The notes under the pieces are model-generated. The model saw only the letters and a program-made list of their open reading frames with translations. It was not told the DNA's origin and ran no database searches. Source: Oehlia diaphana (taxonomy: Eukaryota; Glomeromycota; Glomeromycetes; Glomerales; Glomeraceae). Taken from it: a DNA stretch of 40,166 bases. The stretch lies in the NCBI GenBank assembly GCA_003833135.1, contig QZLH01000689.1, positions 27,667 to 67,832 on the forward strand. Reading direction: 5' to 3'. Positions 10,958 to 21,191 of this stretch are shown piece after piece. The stretch's first letter is position 1, and the number at the start of each line of letters is the position of its first letter. The position numbers and the translations under genes were made by a program.

Positions 10958-11958
10958 CCCTACAAAAAAAGAATGTCCAGAATTTGTCACCAAAACTGTT
11001 CGGAAATTGTCCAGCATATCCATAAAATGTCTGGAAAATGTCCAAAATTATGAAAAAATATGGTGTCCGGAATAGTGCTTCGATCTGTGTATGGATTGAT
11101 CCAGATTGATCTGGATTAAATCAAAAATCTGGATGAAATCCGTGGTTTGAACCAGATTTCGTCAGATCCATCCGGATTGCCAGTTTTCAGATAACTTAAA
11201 ATATTTCTGAAACCAATGATCAGTATTTAACATTTTAAGGCATGTTTGATAGTGCTTGACATTGCGCATTTAATGGTAGGACTGGATTTTTGAAATAATT
11301 TTTTTTTATCCGGATTTTCATTTAATAACAGTTTTCATCCGGATTAAATTGTTATTCAATCCGGATGATGGATTTCATCCGGATCGAAGCACTAGTCCAG
11401 AATTTTTTGAAGTCCGGAATTTGTCCAGACATGAAAAATTCAGGACTAATTTCAGATAGACAAAACTGGACAAATTCTGGACACAAAAAAATCCTGAACA
11501 CATTTTGGACAATCTCTGGGCAAAAAAAACCAGACAAATTCTGGTAGTTAGACGAGAAAAAACTCCAGGCAAATTCTGGACAATAAAAAATCAAAAAATG
11601 TAAAAAGCAAAAAACTGATATTTAAAACCTCTGCGTGTATATTAAGTAAACTTAAAGAGCAAGCAAAAATACAATCTATGATGTTAATTTAAACTTCTAT
11701 AAACAGTTATCAGTTAGGTATTGTATAAAGGAATATACTGTATCATTGATATCATAACTTGCTGATCATTTCAGAGAAAATATTTTTTCTGGACAAATTC
11801 CAAATCCGGACAAATTTCAGACAAAAATCAATGTCCAGAAAATGTTCCAAATCTTGCGCATTTTCGTATATTTTCAGGACATTCATTTTGTCCAGAATTT
11901 GTACAATTATATTCCAGACAATTTCAGGATATTTTCTGGACGCATTTTCTTCATAGGG
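10958..11958. mobile_element. Large foldback element built of TGTCCAGAA words, carrying a nested insertion
   Basis: Left end CCCTACAAAAAAAGAATGTCC and right end (complement) CCCTATGAAGAAAATGCGTCC. AGG flanks both sides (10955-10957, 11959-11961). The interior is a series of words related to TGTCCAGAATTTGTCC, in one orientation on the left and mostly the other on the right, so the halves can pair. Short open frames inside it (11352-11594 on both strands) are repeat artefacts. The left half is interrupted by the hAT-like element at 11073-11394. Confidence 0.65.
11073..11394. mobile_element. hAT-like MITE nested in the foldback
   Basis: Perfect 13-bp terminal inverted repeats TAGTGCTTCGATC (11073-11085) and GATCGAAGCACTA (11382-11394). 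The flanks GTCCGGAA (11065-11072) and GTCCAGAA (11395-11402) make an 8-bp target duplication with one mismatch. The host repeat itself contains this word, so the duplication is suggestive only. The interior has several ATCCGGAT words and no coding frame. TIR length, TAGTG start and 8-bp duplication fit non-autonomous hAT elements. Confidence 0.65.
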
Positions 11959-11961
11959 AGG

Positions 11962-12249
11962 GGGACCTAAATAACACGATTCGGGTTTACCTGATGGCTA
12001 GAAAGAAGGTTTCGGAGATGCCTTTCTATATGGTAGTCAGAGACGGCTTCTCATAGCTTAATGTTTTTTCAAAGTAGCTACAGCTAGCAATTTCAGTAAA
12101 CAAAACGTTAGTGGATAGTTTGGTTTATACGTGACCGACTGTAGTTTTTTTATTAATGTATTTTGTATATGAATTTTTTAATGCGCGTTACTAACAAAAA
12201 AAAACAAGTATATTTCATTACTTGAAATATGTATTTTATAAATTCATTG
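11962..12249. other. Intergenic DNA, no gene seen
   Basis: Unremarkable sequence between the foldback and the F-box relic. Confidence 0.35.
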
Positions 12250-12680
12250 TAGAATTCGCATCTAAAGTTTAATCACTCCATCATTTTTTTATTAGTTAGT
12301 TTATTATAACCTTCTACTTCATAGAAAGTGCAGGTTGGTCTCTAAGAATTCCTTTAAAGCTTCCGAAGAGAATTTAAAATAATTGAGAAATCCAATTTCT
12401 CTTAGATTAATTAGATTAACCAATATTTTTAATATTTTTTCAATTTTTTCTTGAACTTCACTTATATAAGTATTTGATATAATATAATTAATAATAATAA
12501 CTTTAAGCGTTGATAATATAAAAATCATAAAACTTTAGTATAACTTCCTTGAGATGCCCTCTACTAAATTATAAGTCTCAGTAACATTGAAAAAACCGTT
12601 CTAATTTATCTCTGATCATTTTTTCATAGAGAGATTGTAAAATTCTTTTTTGTAAAAGAAATTGATTATATATAAGTTAA
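12250..12680 (-). pseudogene. Decayed F-box-family gene relic
   Basis: On the minus strand the pieces line up in order with the intact F-box genes: YNQFLLQQEF-like coding (12600-12665), the SGGHLKK region (12541-12590), then LKILVNLINLREIGFLNYF followed by FSSEALKEFLE (12530-12330), and finally the C-terminal INKYKNNGVIK region (12250-12310). Large internal stretches are missing and frames are broken. Its orientation matches the intact copies at 15405 and 19538, so it is probably an old member of the same tandem family. Confidence 0.7.
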
Positions 12681-12700
12681 ATAGATATTAGTTTTATATA

Positions 12701-12781
12701 TTTCATGGGAGTTGAGAATAATAGAGTTTTTTCTCTTCGGGAAAAAAATTCCTAATATTCCCTTCCCATCATCCCATGAAA
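12701..12781. repeat. Imperfect hairpin with TTTCATGGGA arms
   Basis: TTTCATGGGA (12701-12710) and TCCCATGAAA (12772-12781) are exact complements, with more imperfect pairing inside (GAGAATAATAG opposite the TATTCCC region). Confidence 0.6.
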
Positions 12782-12789
12782 TAAATGGG

Positions 12790-13308
12790 TAATTTAACTA
12801 AAAATAAATTAAAATGTTTTTTAAAAAAATCTTTTTAACAATGGATGAGTCATTACTTAATAATTTTTCACAGTATTAAATATTAATCGCAGGAAAATTC
12901 TTCAGAATTAAATTTCGGCAGATTAGCCAAATTAGGAATACTATATAGATGATGAGCAATATTTCACAATTCACATTTAAAGCATGCGCACGCTGGCAAA
13001 AATTTTATTACTGCCAAGCATCAACTTCTTCTATTGCATATTATCTGTTATCGTTCAGCGTCTACAGTAATGAGTTCACGCGGATTTCCATGGAACCGAT
13101 ATTTTATTTATTATACAATAACAGACTATTATTGCGGATTTTAAATAAATTATTTTAAAAATTCAATCATGTTGGTCTGACAAATCACGTGATCCAATGA
13201 TTGATACCGTAGTATAAAAATGTAAGTCGATGAATTAAAAAGTGTGTAAATTGGTAGTCGAAAAAAACCAATTTATGGACGGATAATAAACTGTTTGACA
13301 TATATGTA
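12790..13308. other. Intergenic DNA, no gene recognised
   Basis: A 69-codon plus-strand frame at 12949-13158 has no recognisable features. A perfect ATCACGTGAT palindrome lies at 13184-13193, flanked by TCAATCAT and ATGATTGA. Confidence 0.35.
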
Positions 13309-13401
13309 TTAGTTATTTACTAATCTAGTAGTATATAAATGGGTTATCATCCGAAGGATGATGACCCATTTATATATTAAACTAGGTCAGTAAATAATTG
13401 A
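13309..13401. repeat. Large cruciform-capable inverted repeat
   Basis: Arms of about 43 bp meet at CATCC-GAA-GGATG (centre near 13354). Both contain TATATAAATGGGTYATCATCC, CTAG and, further out, a TTATTTAC word, with a few mismatches and small gaps. A three-base loop makes an efficient hairpin. No coding content. Confidence 0.8.
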
Positions 13402-14280
13402 TATTATTAATTATGAAATTTTTAGTAAAGCAATAAAGCATTTTGCTAGTTTTTTTTAAAAAAATAATAAAATTTAATCGATGGTTAGTATAGCATTGTA
13501 ATATGCGGCAGATTTCAACTAATCATGTATTTTACTCATATATTTATATTTATGCAATTACAACCGGAGTGATGCGACTGATTGTTATATTTCTTCATAT
13601 AAAAGTTGTATAATAAAAAAGTTTAAAAAGATATTATTTACCTTTTTTATTATTACTACAAAACTATTATTTATACCTATACATTTTTTTACATTTCTAT
13701 AAAATTCCTTTACCTTAATTCCCTTACTTTACTCCCTAATCCCTTTTACATTTCTCTAATCCTTAATCTTGGATTGAGTGGTAAAAAAGTGTTATAGTTC
13801 TATATAAAGGTTAGAGTATATGTACTTACCTGGAATTTTTGGATGGTGTAGTACTATGCTTACTTTAGTAAGCTTGTGGGACCAGTTTATGATGCAGTCC
13901 TATGATAGGACCAGTTTGCTATGGTACAGCACAGCATGGTGCTATGTAATATAGTGCATTTCTTAAGAAGTTCCTTAGGTTCGTAGTACATAATCATATG
14001 AGAAAGTACAAATGATGACCTTAAAAAAGTGAATCTGTACTAAATGGCATTATTATGTTATCAAATTACATTTTTAAAAACAAGTCACAATATATTTAAT
14101 TCAAGTACAATACAATACAGCATAAAGAATCGAATTTTAGTTAATAAATAAAACTTTAAAGAAAGAAACCAAAAATTCACTGAGAAAAAAATTTTATAAA
14201 TTTATCATGTATGTAAAAGATATTAATAATGAAGAGCGACAATTTTCCCTTTTAATTTTAAAATTAAACAATCGAAAAAA
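13402..14280. other. Intergenic DNA with a cluster of tight palindromes
   Basis: GCTTACTTTAGTAAGC (13858-13873) and GTCCTATGATAGGAC (13897-13911) are near-perfect hairpins 23 bases apart. GGACCAGTTT occurs beside each, and GGTACAGCACAGCATGGTGC follows. This may be the decayed left part of the Tc1-like element next to it. No gene seen. Confidence 0.4.
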
Positions 14281-15248
14281 CTAGTTTTTGGAGCATCCTA
14301 GAGGGAATGGATGACTTAAAGAAAATTACTGCAAGTGCATTCCATACACTCACAGTCAATATGTAAGGCATGATACATCCTTTCTACAAGAACTTTAGCA
14401 AGAAAATTGAAAAATACAGGTGAAAAGTATAATATGGAACAATTAGAAGTCATCTTGCTTCCAAGTGTTGGTTATGCAAAAAAAACTTCTCAAAGAAACT
14501 CCTTGTTAATCGAAGCACACAAGCAAAGACATGCACAAAATAATATTATGACCAATGGGAGAAAATTTTATCTTTTAATAAAACAGCATTGCAACTCTTT
14601 AGTAACACTATTAAATATTGGTATGAAGAGGAAAGACCAGTTTGTTGTACAGTACGTCTGAAGATTATATAAGAAATTATGGTATAGGCGGTTGTTTATG
14701 AAGGGAAAAGCAAGTTTATTTTGTTTCAAACAAATTATGAACATCGAGATTTATGCAGAATTTTTTTGTACACGTTCTTCTGAGATCTCCTGGATGCTTG
14801 GTGGTTGTTCGTTGGTATTTCCAACAAGAAAACTACCATGCATAATAGTCATTTTTCTAAGCTCTGTCTAAAAGAAAATTCATCAGAAGTTTCAGAGTGG
14901 CCATGAGATAGCTCTGACCCAAATCCTATTGAAATTTATAGGATATCACAAAAAATAAAGGCGAAAAAGCGAATATCAAAAAAATTTTAATTATTTGAAA
15001 GAATTTATGATGGAGAAATGCCAATATACTCTAAAAATCGTTTCAATCGATATTTTAGAGTCAATTAGACGATGTTGTAAGTTTAATTATTGAAATAATG
15101 GCGAACGTGTATAATATTAATTTTTTTTTTAATAAATCAGCTGATCTTAAGCTTTAAAATAAAGTAAATTTCACATGATTTTTTTTTATTATAATTGAAC
15201 GTTAATGATCAAAAATAAAATTCTCAATTTTTTTGTCCCACACTATAG
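14281..15248 (+). pseudogene. Dead Tc1/mariner-type transposase
   Basis: Read across frames, the strand recalls a Tc1-family transposase in order: a helix-turn-helix-like STRTLARKLKNTG with SVGYAKKTSQRNSLL (14390-14520), then WEKILSFNKTALQLFSNTIK (14560-14620), where an SDE-type first catalytic motif would lie, a FVGISNKKTTMHNSHFSK piece where QDNDPKHT is expected, and SSDPNPIE (near 14915) matching the SPDLNPIE motif. Frames shift repeatedly, stops interrupt, and the first two catalytic acidic residues appear lost. The right end reads TTTTTTTGTCCCACACTATAG (15228-15248), a plausible Tc1 terminus; the matching left end was not found. Confidence 0.7.
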
Positions 15249-15404
15249 TCTTAGACTCAGCGGAAATAATCAAGCATTAAATTCTTTCAATTTAAATTTA
15301 TTAAGAACCCAATACATTAAACACATTACATGTTATACATATTATTTCTAATATAAAGAATCTAATATTAAAATTCTAAAGAGACTTATGAATAGATATG
15401 AGAA

Positions 15405-16898
15405 CTACATTATCATCCTATAGTTCATATCTACTACATTCATGTAAAATTCACATTTAAAACTTTTAATTACTCCATTATTTTTATATTTATTAATCAA
15501 ATTTTTATAATTTTCTCCTTCATAAATATAATTAGATGTAAGTACAGAAAGTGCAGGACGACCTTTCCATTTTTCAAAGAATTCTTCCAAGACTTCCAAA
15601 GAAACATTAAATTCATCAAAAAATCTAATTTCTCTTAGCTTAGTTGGTGCTGATCTAATTAATATTTTTAATATTTCTCCTCTATTTTCTAACATTTCTT
15701 CGTCAATTTCACGTACAAAATAATTTGATGTAATTAATATTAATGACTTCAAATTTTGACAAACTTGTAATAATTTTTCAAATTCGATTAAATGGTTTTT
15801 TGATGGTAAAAATGGAAGGGATAGATATTCAATCAAAGGACAATTTTCATAAATTTTATGGATAAAAGTGAGAGATACTTTACTAAAACTACCTTCATAA
15901 TATATAGAATAATAAGGTTTTAACGAAATCTTTTTAAGATGCCCTCCACTATTTTCAATTATAATTGAAGCTTCATATGTTGTAATAGAATCTACATTAA
16001 GGATTTCAATATCATTATAAACTAATATTTTCAAAAGACTTTCATTAATAAAATGAAATTCATTAATTTTACTAATAATTAAAGTTTTTATTTTGTAAAG
16101 TTTTGGAAATAATCTTTGCATTATTGTAAAATCAAAATATAGGAAAAATAGTTCTAAATGATGAAGAAATCCTGCCTTTTTTTCTAATTCAAGAAAGATT
16201 TCATTATAAGGAGAATAATTAAAATAATAATCATCAAAATCATCAGTCCATGCAAAATATTTTAAATTCTTCTGAACTTCAATTAATTTAGCAATTCCAG
16301 AGTTAGTCTTTGATACTACATTAGCAATGATGAGTCTTTGTATATTTTGGCAAATACGAGCTAATCCATAAAAGTATGAAGAATCAACAGATGTATCAAA
16401 TTTTAGTTCGCATAGTGATTCAAGACGAGTTTTAGCTTCTGGAAAATAAAATATTTGATGTTTAATTAATTTCATATCTAAACACTTCAACTCTGGAAAT
16501 TTCTTCATAAAGAGACAATAAAATTCTTGTTGTAAAAGAAATTGATTATAAGCTAAAGAGGATCCAATAGAAGTTAAATTATTCAAAGTATTTACATTAA
16601 TACTTCTACATAATGATAAATAATCAAATAAAAGTGGTTGAAATGAATCTGATTGTAATTGTATTCCTTGTCTTGTTAGGAATTCTTTAATATCATCAGA
16701 TAAATATGAAGCAATGATTATAAATAAATAGTTTTTATTACTATAATTTATATCATAGCACCAGGGATTTCTCCATAAAATTGGAATCACCGTTTCACAC
16801 CAAATTCTATTAACCATTAGACTTGAAAAGAGAGATTTTGAATCATCTTGTAATTCTTCAAATATTAAGTAAAGAATATCTTTATTGAGTTTGGACAT
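15405..16898 (-). CDS. F-box-like protein, copy A
   Basis: Single-exon gene of 497 residues starting MSKLNKDIL. Residues 3-47 form an F-box-like domain (LIFEELQDDSKSLFSSLMVN, then CETVIPILWRNPW), the segment expected to bind SKP1 in an SCF ubiquitin ligase. The rest is a leucine-rich, repeat-like solenoid with LRR-type phrases such as LKKISLKP, IEYLSLPFLPS, LKSLILITSN and LREIRFFDEF, likely for substrate recognition. Rhizophagus genomes carry large families of such genes; target unknown. The frame is uninterrupted. Very similar along its whole length to copy B, including upstream DNA, so the two arose by duplication. The ATG at 16898 is shared in position by all copies. Confidence 0.85.
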   Translation of the reverse strand: MSKLNKDILYLIFEELQDDSKSLFSSLMVNRIWCETVIPILWRNPWCYDINYSNKNYLFIIIASYLSDDIKEFLTRQGIQLQSDSFQPLLFDYLSLCRSINVNTLNNLTSIGSSLAYNQFLLQQEFYCLFMKKFPELKCLDMKLIKHQIFYFPEAKTRLESLCELKFDTSVDSSYFYGLARICQNIQRLIIANVVSKTNSGIAKLIEVQKNLKYFAWTDDFDDYYFNYSPYNEIFLELEKKAGFLHHLELFFLYFDFTIMQRLFPKLYKIKTLIISKINEFHFINESLLKILVYNDIEILNVDSITTYEASIIIENSGGHLKKISLKPYYSIYYEGSFSKVSLTFIHKIYENCPLIEYLSLPFLPSKNHLIEFEKLLQVCQNLKSLILITSNYFVREIDEEMLENRGEILKILIRSAPTKLREIRFFDEFNVSLEVLEEFFEKWKGRPALSVLTSNYIYEGENYKNLINKYKNNGVIKSFKCEFYMNVVDMNYRMIM

Positions 16899-17000
16899 TC
16901 TTTATCCAAAAATAGTTTGGAATAAATCTTTTATAAGTTGGATTTTTTTGAAATAACTTTAAATATAATTTTACAAAATGTTCAATTTTTTTTTATTTTA

Positions 17001-17020
17001 TTTTTTTTTTAAAAAAAAAA
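17001..17020 (-). promoter_or_regulatory. T10/A10 palindromic tract upstream of F-box copy A
   Basis: Ten T followed by ten A, 103-122 bases upstream of the ATG. Copy B has T11A9 at exactly the same distance and copy C has T10A9 60-78 bases upstream. Poly(dA:dT) tracts exclude nucleosomes in fungal promoters; that role here is inferred. Confidence 0.4.
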
Positions 17021-17064
17021 TAAGTAAAATGAGTAAACAAAGAAATGAAAACTATTAATAATAA

Positions 17065-17122
17065 ATATCGGAACCAAATTCCGGACGAATTAAAATTGTT
17101 CTGTGCGACCGATGACGATCAA
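17065..17122 (-). promoter_or_regulatory. Conserved upstream block of F-box copy A
   Basis: Holds the dyad CGGAACCAAATTCCGG (17069-17084) about 171 bases before the ATG, followed by TTGTTCTGTGCGACC and GATGACGATCAAA. The same order and spacing occurs upstream of copy B. Either a regulatory module or sequence duplicated with the gene. Confidence 0.35.
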
Positions 17123-17129
17123 ACAGTCA

Positions 17130-17424
17130 CATGTGATGCTTGTTTATTAAACACGTGATTGTGGCAATTTATTATCGTATTTTAAAATCTATCCATAAAA
17201 AAATTGATTAATAAATAAAATAATAATAATAATGGATGTACCCAAAGAATTTTGATTTAAATACTGTAAAGTACAGGTCGATCCCTCCATTTTATTAATG
17301 TCACTATTATTGTTCAAGTTTTTATTGGTGCGGTAAATCACTCAACGGTGGAATCAAAAATCAATATGTTATCTAATTCCCCTGGAAATCTATTAAGTTT
17401 TGAATATTTTTTTTTTTCGATACT
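17130..17424. other. Intergenic DNA, no gene seen
   Basis: Lies between the copy A upstream block and the microexon array; contains AACACGTGATT (17149-17159). Confidence 0.35.
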
Positions 17425-19090
17425 TATCTGGGATCCTGGTTATAAGTCAGAGCTGATTCCCTATAAAATAGGAAAAAGATTAAAAGCTGATTTTAATTTT
17501 TAAACTTTTGAATTCACTTATATTGGATCTGGTTCAAAGTCGAAGTTGATTTGCCTACAAAAAAAGGAAAGAGAGATTAAAAAAATGGTTTATTAAAGTT
17601 TCAAATTTCTTTTTTCGAAACTCACTTGGGAATATGGTGTCCACGTCAGAGCTGGTTCCTGAGCTGATTTTCCTACAAGAAAAGAGAAAAAAATTAAAAA
17701 TAAACTTTTATAAAAAAGTTTCAATCTCTTTTTCAAAATTTGCCTGTTCCAAGCGCCTAGACTCATCTAAAAATAAGAAAAACTAAGGCCGATTTCTCAC
17801 CAAGATCCTAAGTGTCCATACCATCTAAAAAAAAAGGAGAAAATAAAAATTTATTAACCATTTTAAGACGGAAATAAAGAATTTAAATAAATAATATACT
17901 CACCAAAATCCACATCCAAAGATCCAAAGAAACGCCTAAAAAAAAGTAACGAACAATTTGAAATTATTCATTAAAATAAGAAAAAAATTCGAGAAAAAAA
18001 GGGAGAATCTTGAAAGAATCACCTAAGAAAAAAACTGAAATGTTTAAAAACGTTTCGTTAAAAGAATAAATGAAACACCACTCATCAAATCTACGTTTAA
18101 GAGATCTGGAGAATCACCTAAAAAAAAACTGTTAGTAACAGTTCATTAAAAGGGGCAGTAAAGAAAAAAAAAATGAAATCATATATTTACCAAAAATCCC
18201 AATATGGCAATATCCGGAGAAATCTGAAAGAACCATCTAAAAAAAAAGAAAGAAAATGAAAGTAGTGACAATTCATTAAACTAATAATAAAAAAAGAATT
18301 AAAAAAAATCACTTGCCAAATTCCTATATCCATATCCAAAGAGACTGGAAAACTCAAATTAAGTATAAAACAACACTTTAGGCTGCATGTCCAAAGAATC
18401 GCTTAAAAAAAGAATAAAAACAATAAAAATGAAATTATTAGTAAAACATTTTGCTAATAAAATAAATTAAAAAGAAAAAAAAATATTTTTTTCAAAAGCT
18501 CTCACCGAGTCAATACACGCCCAGGGCATGACCACCTAAAAAAAGAGAAAATTGGTAAAATGTTTCGCTAAAGAAATACATTAAAAAATATATATATTTA
18601 AGCTCTTACCAAAATAATACATGTTCAAGGACCAGCTATCTGAAAATTGAAACATTAGTAAACGTTTCGTTACTGTAAATTAAAAAGAACAGAATTCACC
18701 CACAAAATTTAACGTATCAAAAATCTGGATAAACTCCCATCCCGCGTATTCAAAGAATTGAAAAGTTACCTAAAAAGAGAGAAAAAAACTGTTAGTAAAA
18801 TTTGTTGAAAGTAAAAATTTTGTTTTACTTTCCAAGATCCCATCTTTAAAGCAACCTTCCCAGCCATCTAAAAAATAAGAAAATGGAATGTGAGAAATGT
18901 TTTATTAAAGAATTAATTTGAAAAAATATAATTCACCAAAAATTTGAAATATGAAATCCAAGTGCACGGGCCCGTCTAAATAAAAAGGATAAAATTAGAT
19001 GTGTTAACATATATTTAGTTAGAATAAATAAATTAAAATAGTAAAAAACTTACCAAAAATGAAATTTCATACGTAAATGCAACAATAACA
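17425..19090 (-). other. Candidate microexon array (minus strand)
   Basis: On the minus strand a pattern recurs about 14 times: a pyrimidine tract ending in TTTTTAG, a 24-70 base segment, then G|GTRAGT or G|GTGAAT. The best-bounded candidate exons are 19090-19054, 18975-18937, 18867-18829, 18769-18700, 18639-18610, 18535-18506, 18236-18191, 17935-17904 and 17824-17801. Less certain ones lie near 18400-18315, 18125-18080, 17685-17635, 17565-17525 and 17470-17425. The first five can be joined in one open frame (phases 1,0,0,0,1) before a stop in the sixth. Many share a core like TCTTTGGATATGGATTTTTG before the donor, so they look like duplicated exon-plus-intron units. One donor (near 18078) has ATGAGT where GTGAGT is expected. 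No protein family is recognised; it may be a decayed gene or a repeat imitating splice signals. Confidence 0.4.
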
Positions 19091-19099
19091 CTAAATAAA

Positions 19100-19537
19100 A
19101 GATAAATCTTGAACTAATTAAGTAGTTAACCAATATTTATATGATATAATTTATATTTCAAGTATAAAATATATCTCCAGTTTTAAATTAAATAAATTGA
19201 TGCATTAAAATGGTTCATGTGTAAAATAGAACCAAATATGATCATAAAGTATTTGTTATAGAAGCCATGACTGCTGTATTAAGATTATTAACAACTAAGA
19301 TTTTACTTACATAAAATTCTATAATAATTGATAAAAGTATTTAATAATAAATATATGAATGAGATGGATAGAAATCGTTAAAACTTTTATAATAAAATCT
19401 TTTCATTTTAACGCTAAATCACAATCACAAATCTCTATTTAAATAATACTTTATTACGATATACTGTATTTATGTTTGAAGGATAGTTAAACTATAAATA
19501 TTGATATTATTAAACAAATGTAATAACATATTAAAAC
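19100..19537. other. Intergenic DNA, no gene seen
   Basis: A+T-rich 3' flank of F-box copy B and possible promoter side of the microexon array. No open frame of interest. Confidence 0.4.
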
Positions 19538-21025
19538 TCATATCTTATAGTTCATATCTTCTACATTCACGTAAGATTCACATTTAAAACTTTTAATTAC
19601 TCCATTATTTTTATATTTATTAATCAAATTTTTATAATCTTCTCCTTCATAAATATAATTAGATGTAAGTATAGAAAGTGCAGGACGACCTTTCCATTTT
19701 TCAAAGAATTCTTCCAAGACTTCAAAAGAAACATTAAATTCATCAAAAAATCTAATTTCTCTTAGATTAGTTGGTGCTGATTTAACTAATATTTTTAATA
19801 TTTCTTCTCTATTTTCTAAAATTTTTTCGTCAGTTCTTTGCATATAAAAATTTGATGTAATTAATAATAATGATTTCAAATTTTGACAAACTTGTAATAA
19901 TTTTTCAAATTCGATGAAATGATTTTTTGATGGTAAAAATGCAAGTGATAGATATTCAATCAAAGGACAATTTTCATAAATTCTACGGATATAATTGAGA
20001 GAATTTTCACTAAAATTATCTTCATAATATACAGAATCATAAGGTTTTAACGAAATCTTCTTAAGATGTCCTCCACTATTTTCAATTATGATTGAAGCTT
20101 CATTCATTGTAATATAATCTATATTAAGGATTTCAAGGTCATTATAGACTAATGTCTTCAATAGACTTTCATCAATAAAATCAAATTCATTAATTTTTAA
20201 AGTTTTTATTTTATGAAGTTTTGGAAGTAATCTTTGCATTATTGTAAAATCAAAACCTTCAAAACATAGGAAAAATAGTTCTAGATGATTAAGAAATCCT
20301 GCCTTTTTCTCTAATTCAAGAAAGATTTCTTTATAAGGAGAATAATTAAAATAATCATCATAAAAACTATCGGACCACTCAAAATATTTTAAATTCTTCT
20401 GAACTTCAATTAATTTAGCAATTCCAGAGTTAGTCTTTGATATTACATTAACAATGATGAGTCTTTGTATATTTTGACAAATACTCACTAAACCATAAAA
20501 GTATGAAGAATCAATAGATGTATCACATTTAAGTTCACAAAGTGATTCAAAACGAGTTTTAGCTTCTGGAAAATATAATATTTGGTGTTTAATTGATCTC
20601 ATGTCTAAACATTTCAACTCTGGAAATTTCTTCATAAAGAGACAATAAAATTCTTGTTGTAAAAGAAATTGATTATAAGCTAAAGAGGAACCAATAGAAA
20701 TTACAGTATTCAAAGTATTTACGTTAATACTTCTACAGAATGATAAATAATCAAACGAAAGTGGTTGAAATAAAACTGGTGGTATTTGTATTCCTTGTCT
20801 TGTTAGGAATTCTTTAATATCATCAGATAAATATGAAGCGATGATCATAAATAAATAATTTTTATTATTGTAATTCATCTTATAGCACCAAGGATTTCTC
20901 CATAAAATTGGAATCACCGTTTCACACCAAATTTTATTGACCATTAGACTTGAAAAGAGAGATTTTGAATCATCCTGTAATTCTTCAAATATTAAGAAAA
21001 GAATATCTTTATTGAGTTTTGACAT
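19538..21025 (-). CDS. F-box-like protein, copy B
   Basis: Single exon of 495 residues from the ATG at 21025, the start shared with copies A and C; the frame runs four codons further up but only to a TTG. The F-box-like segment reads LIFEELQDDSKSLFSSLMVN then CETVIPILWRNPW, followed by the same leucine-rich solenoid as copy A (SGGHLKKISLKP, LREIRFFDEF, GRPALSILTSNYIYEG). Compared with A it has small in-frame differences (an FEGFD segment gained, an ISK triplet lost), the pattern expected for a gene still under coding constraint. Predicted role is substrate adaptor of an SCF ubiquitin ligase, inferred from the fold only. Confidence 0.85.
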   Translation of the reverse strand: MSKLNKDILFLIFEELQDDSKSLFSSLMVNKIWCETVIPILWRNPWCYKMNYNNKNYLFMIIASYLSDDIKEFLTRQGIQIPPVLFQPLSFDYLSFCRSINVNTLNTVISIGSSLAYNQFLLQQEFYCLFMKKFPELKCLDMRSIKHQILYFPEAKTRFESLCELKCDTSIDSSYFYGLVSICQNIQRLIIVNVISKTNSGIAKLIEVQKNLKYFEWSDSFYDDYFNYSPYKEIFLELEKKAGFLNHLELFFLCFEGFDFTIMQRLLPKLHKIKTLKINEFDFIDESLLKTLVYNDLEILNIDYITMNEASIIIENSGGHLKKISLKPYDSVYYEDNFSENSLNYIRRIYENCPLIEYLSLAFLPSKNHFIEFEKLLQVCQNLKSLLLITSNFYMQRTDEKILENREEILKILVKSAPTNLREIRFFDEFNVSFEVLEEFFEKWKGRPALSILTSNYIYEGEDYKNLINKYKNNGVIKSFKCESYVNVEDMNYKI

Positions 21026-21127
21026 TATTTTATCCAAAAATGATGAAAAATGGTTTAGAATAATCTTTTATAATTGAAATTATTTTAAAGGCAAATTTAA
21101 ATATAATTTTATAAAAAGTTAAAATTA

Positions 21128-21147
21128 TTTTTTTTTTTAAAAAAAAA
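21128..21147 (-). promoter_or_regulatory. T11/A9 tract upstream of F-box copy B
   Basis: Same distance (103-122 bases) from the ATG as the tract before copy A. Confidence 0.4.
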
Positions 21148-21191
21148 TAAAATAAAATAAGTGAACAAATAAGTAAAATAAAAGAAATAAA

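Noticed and set aside
11352..11594. Overlapping open frames on both strands
   Set aside because: They lie in the TGTCCAGAA foldback and its nested MITE; mirrored repeats keep several frames open by chance.
12949..13158. 69-codon plus-strand frame
   Set aside because: No family resemblance, no splice context and no neighbouring coding signal; chance frame.
18315..18410. Clear exon boundaries within this part of the microexon array
   Set aside because: The possible donor is GC (GCAAGT) and the upstream part lacks a good donor, so only the general array is claimed here.
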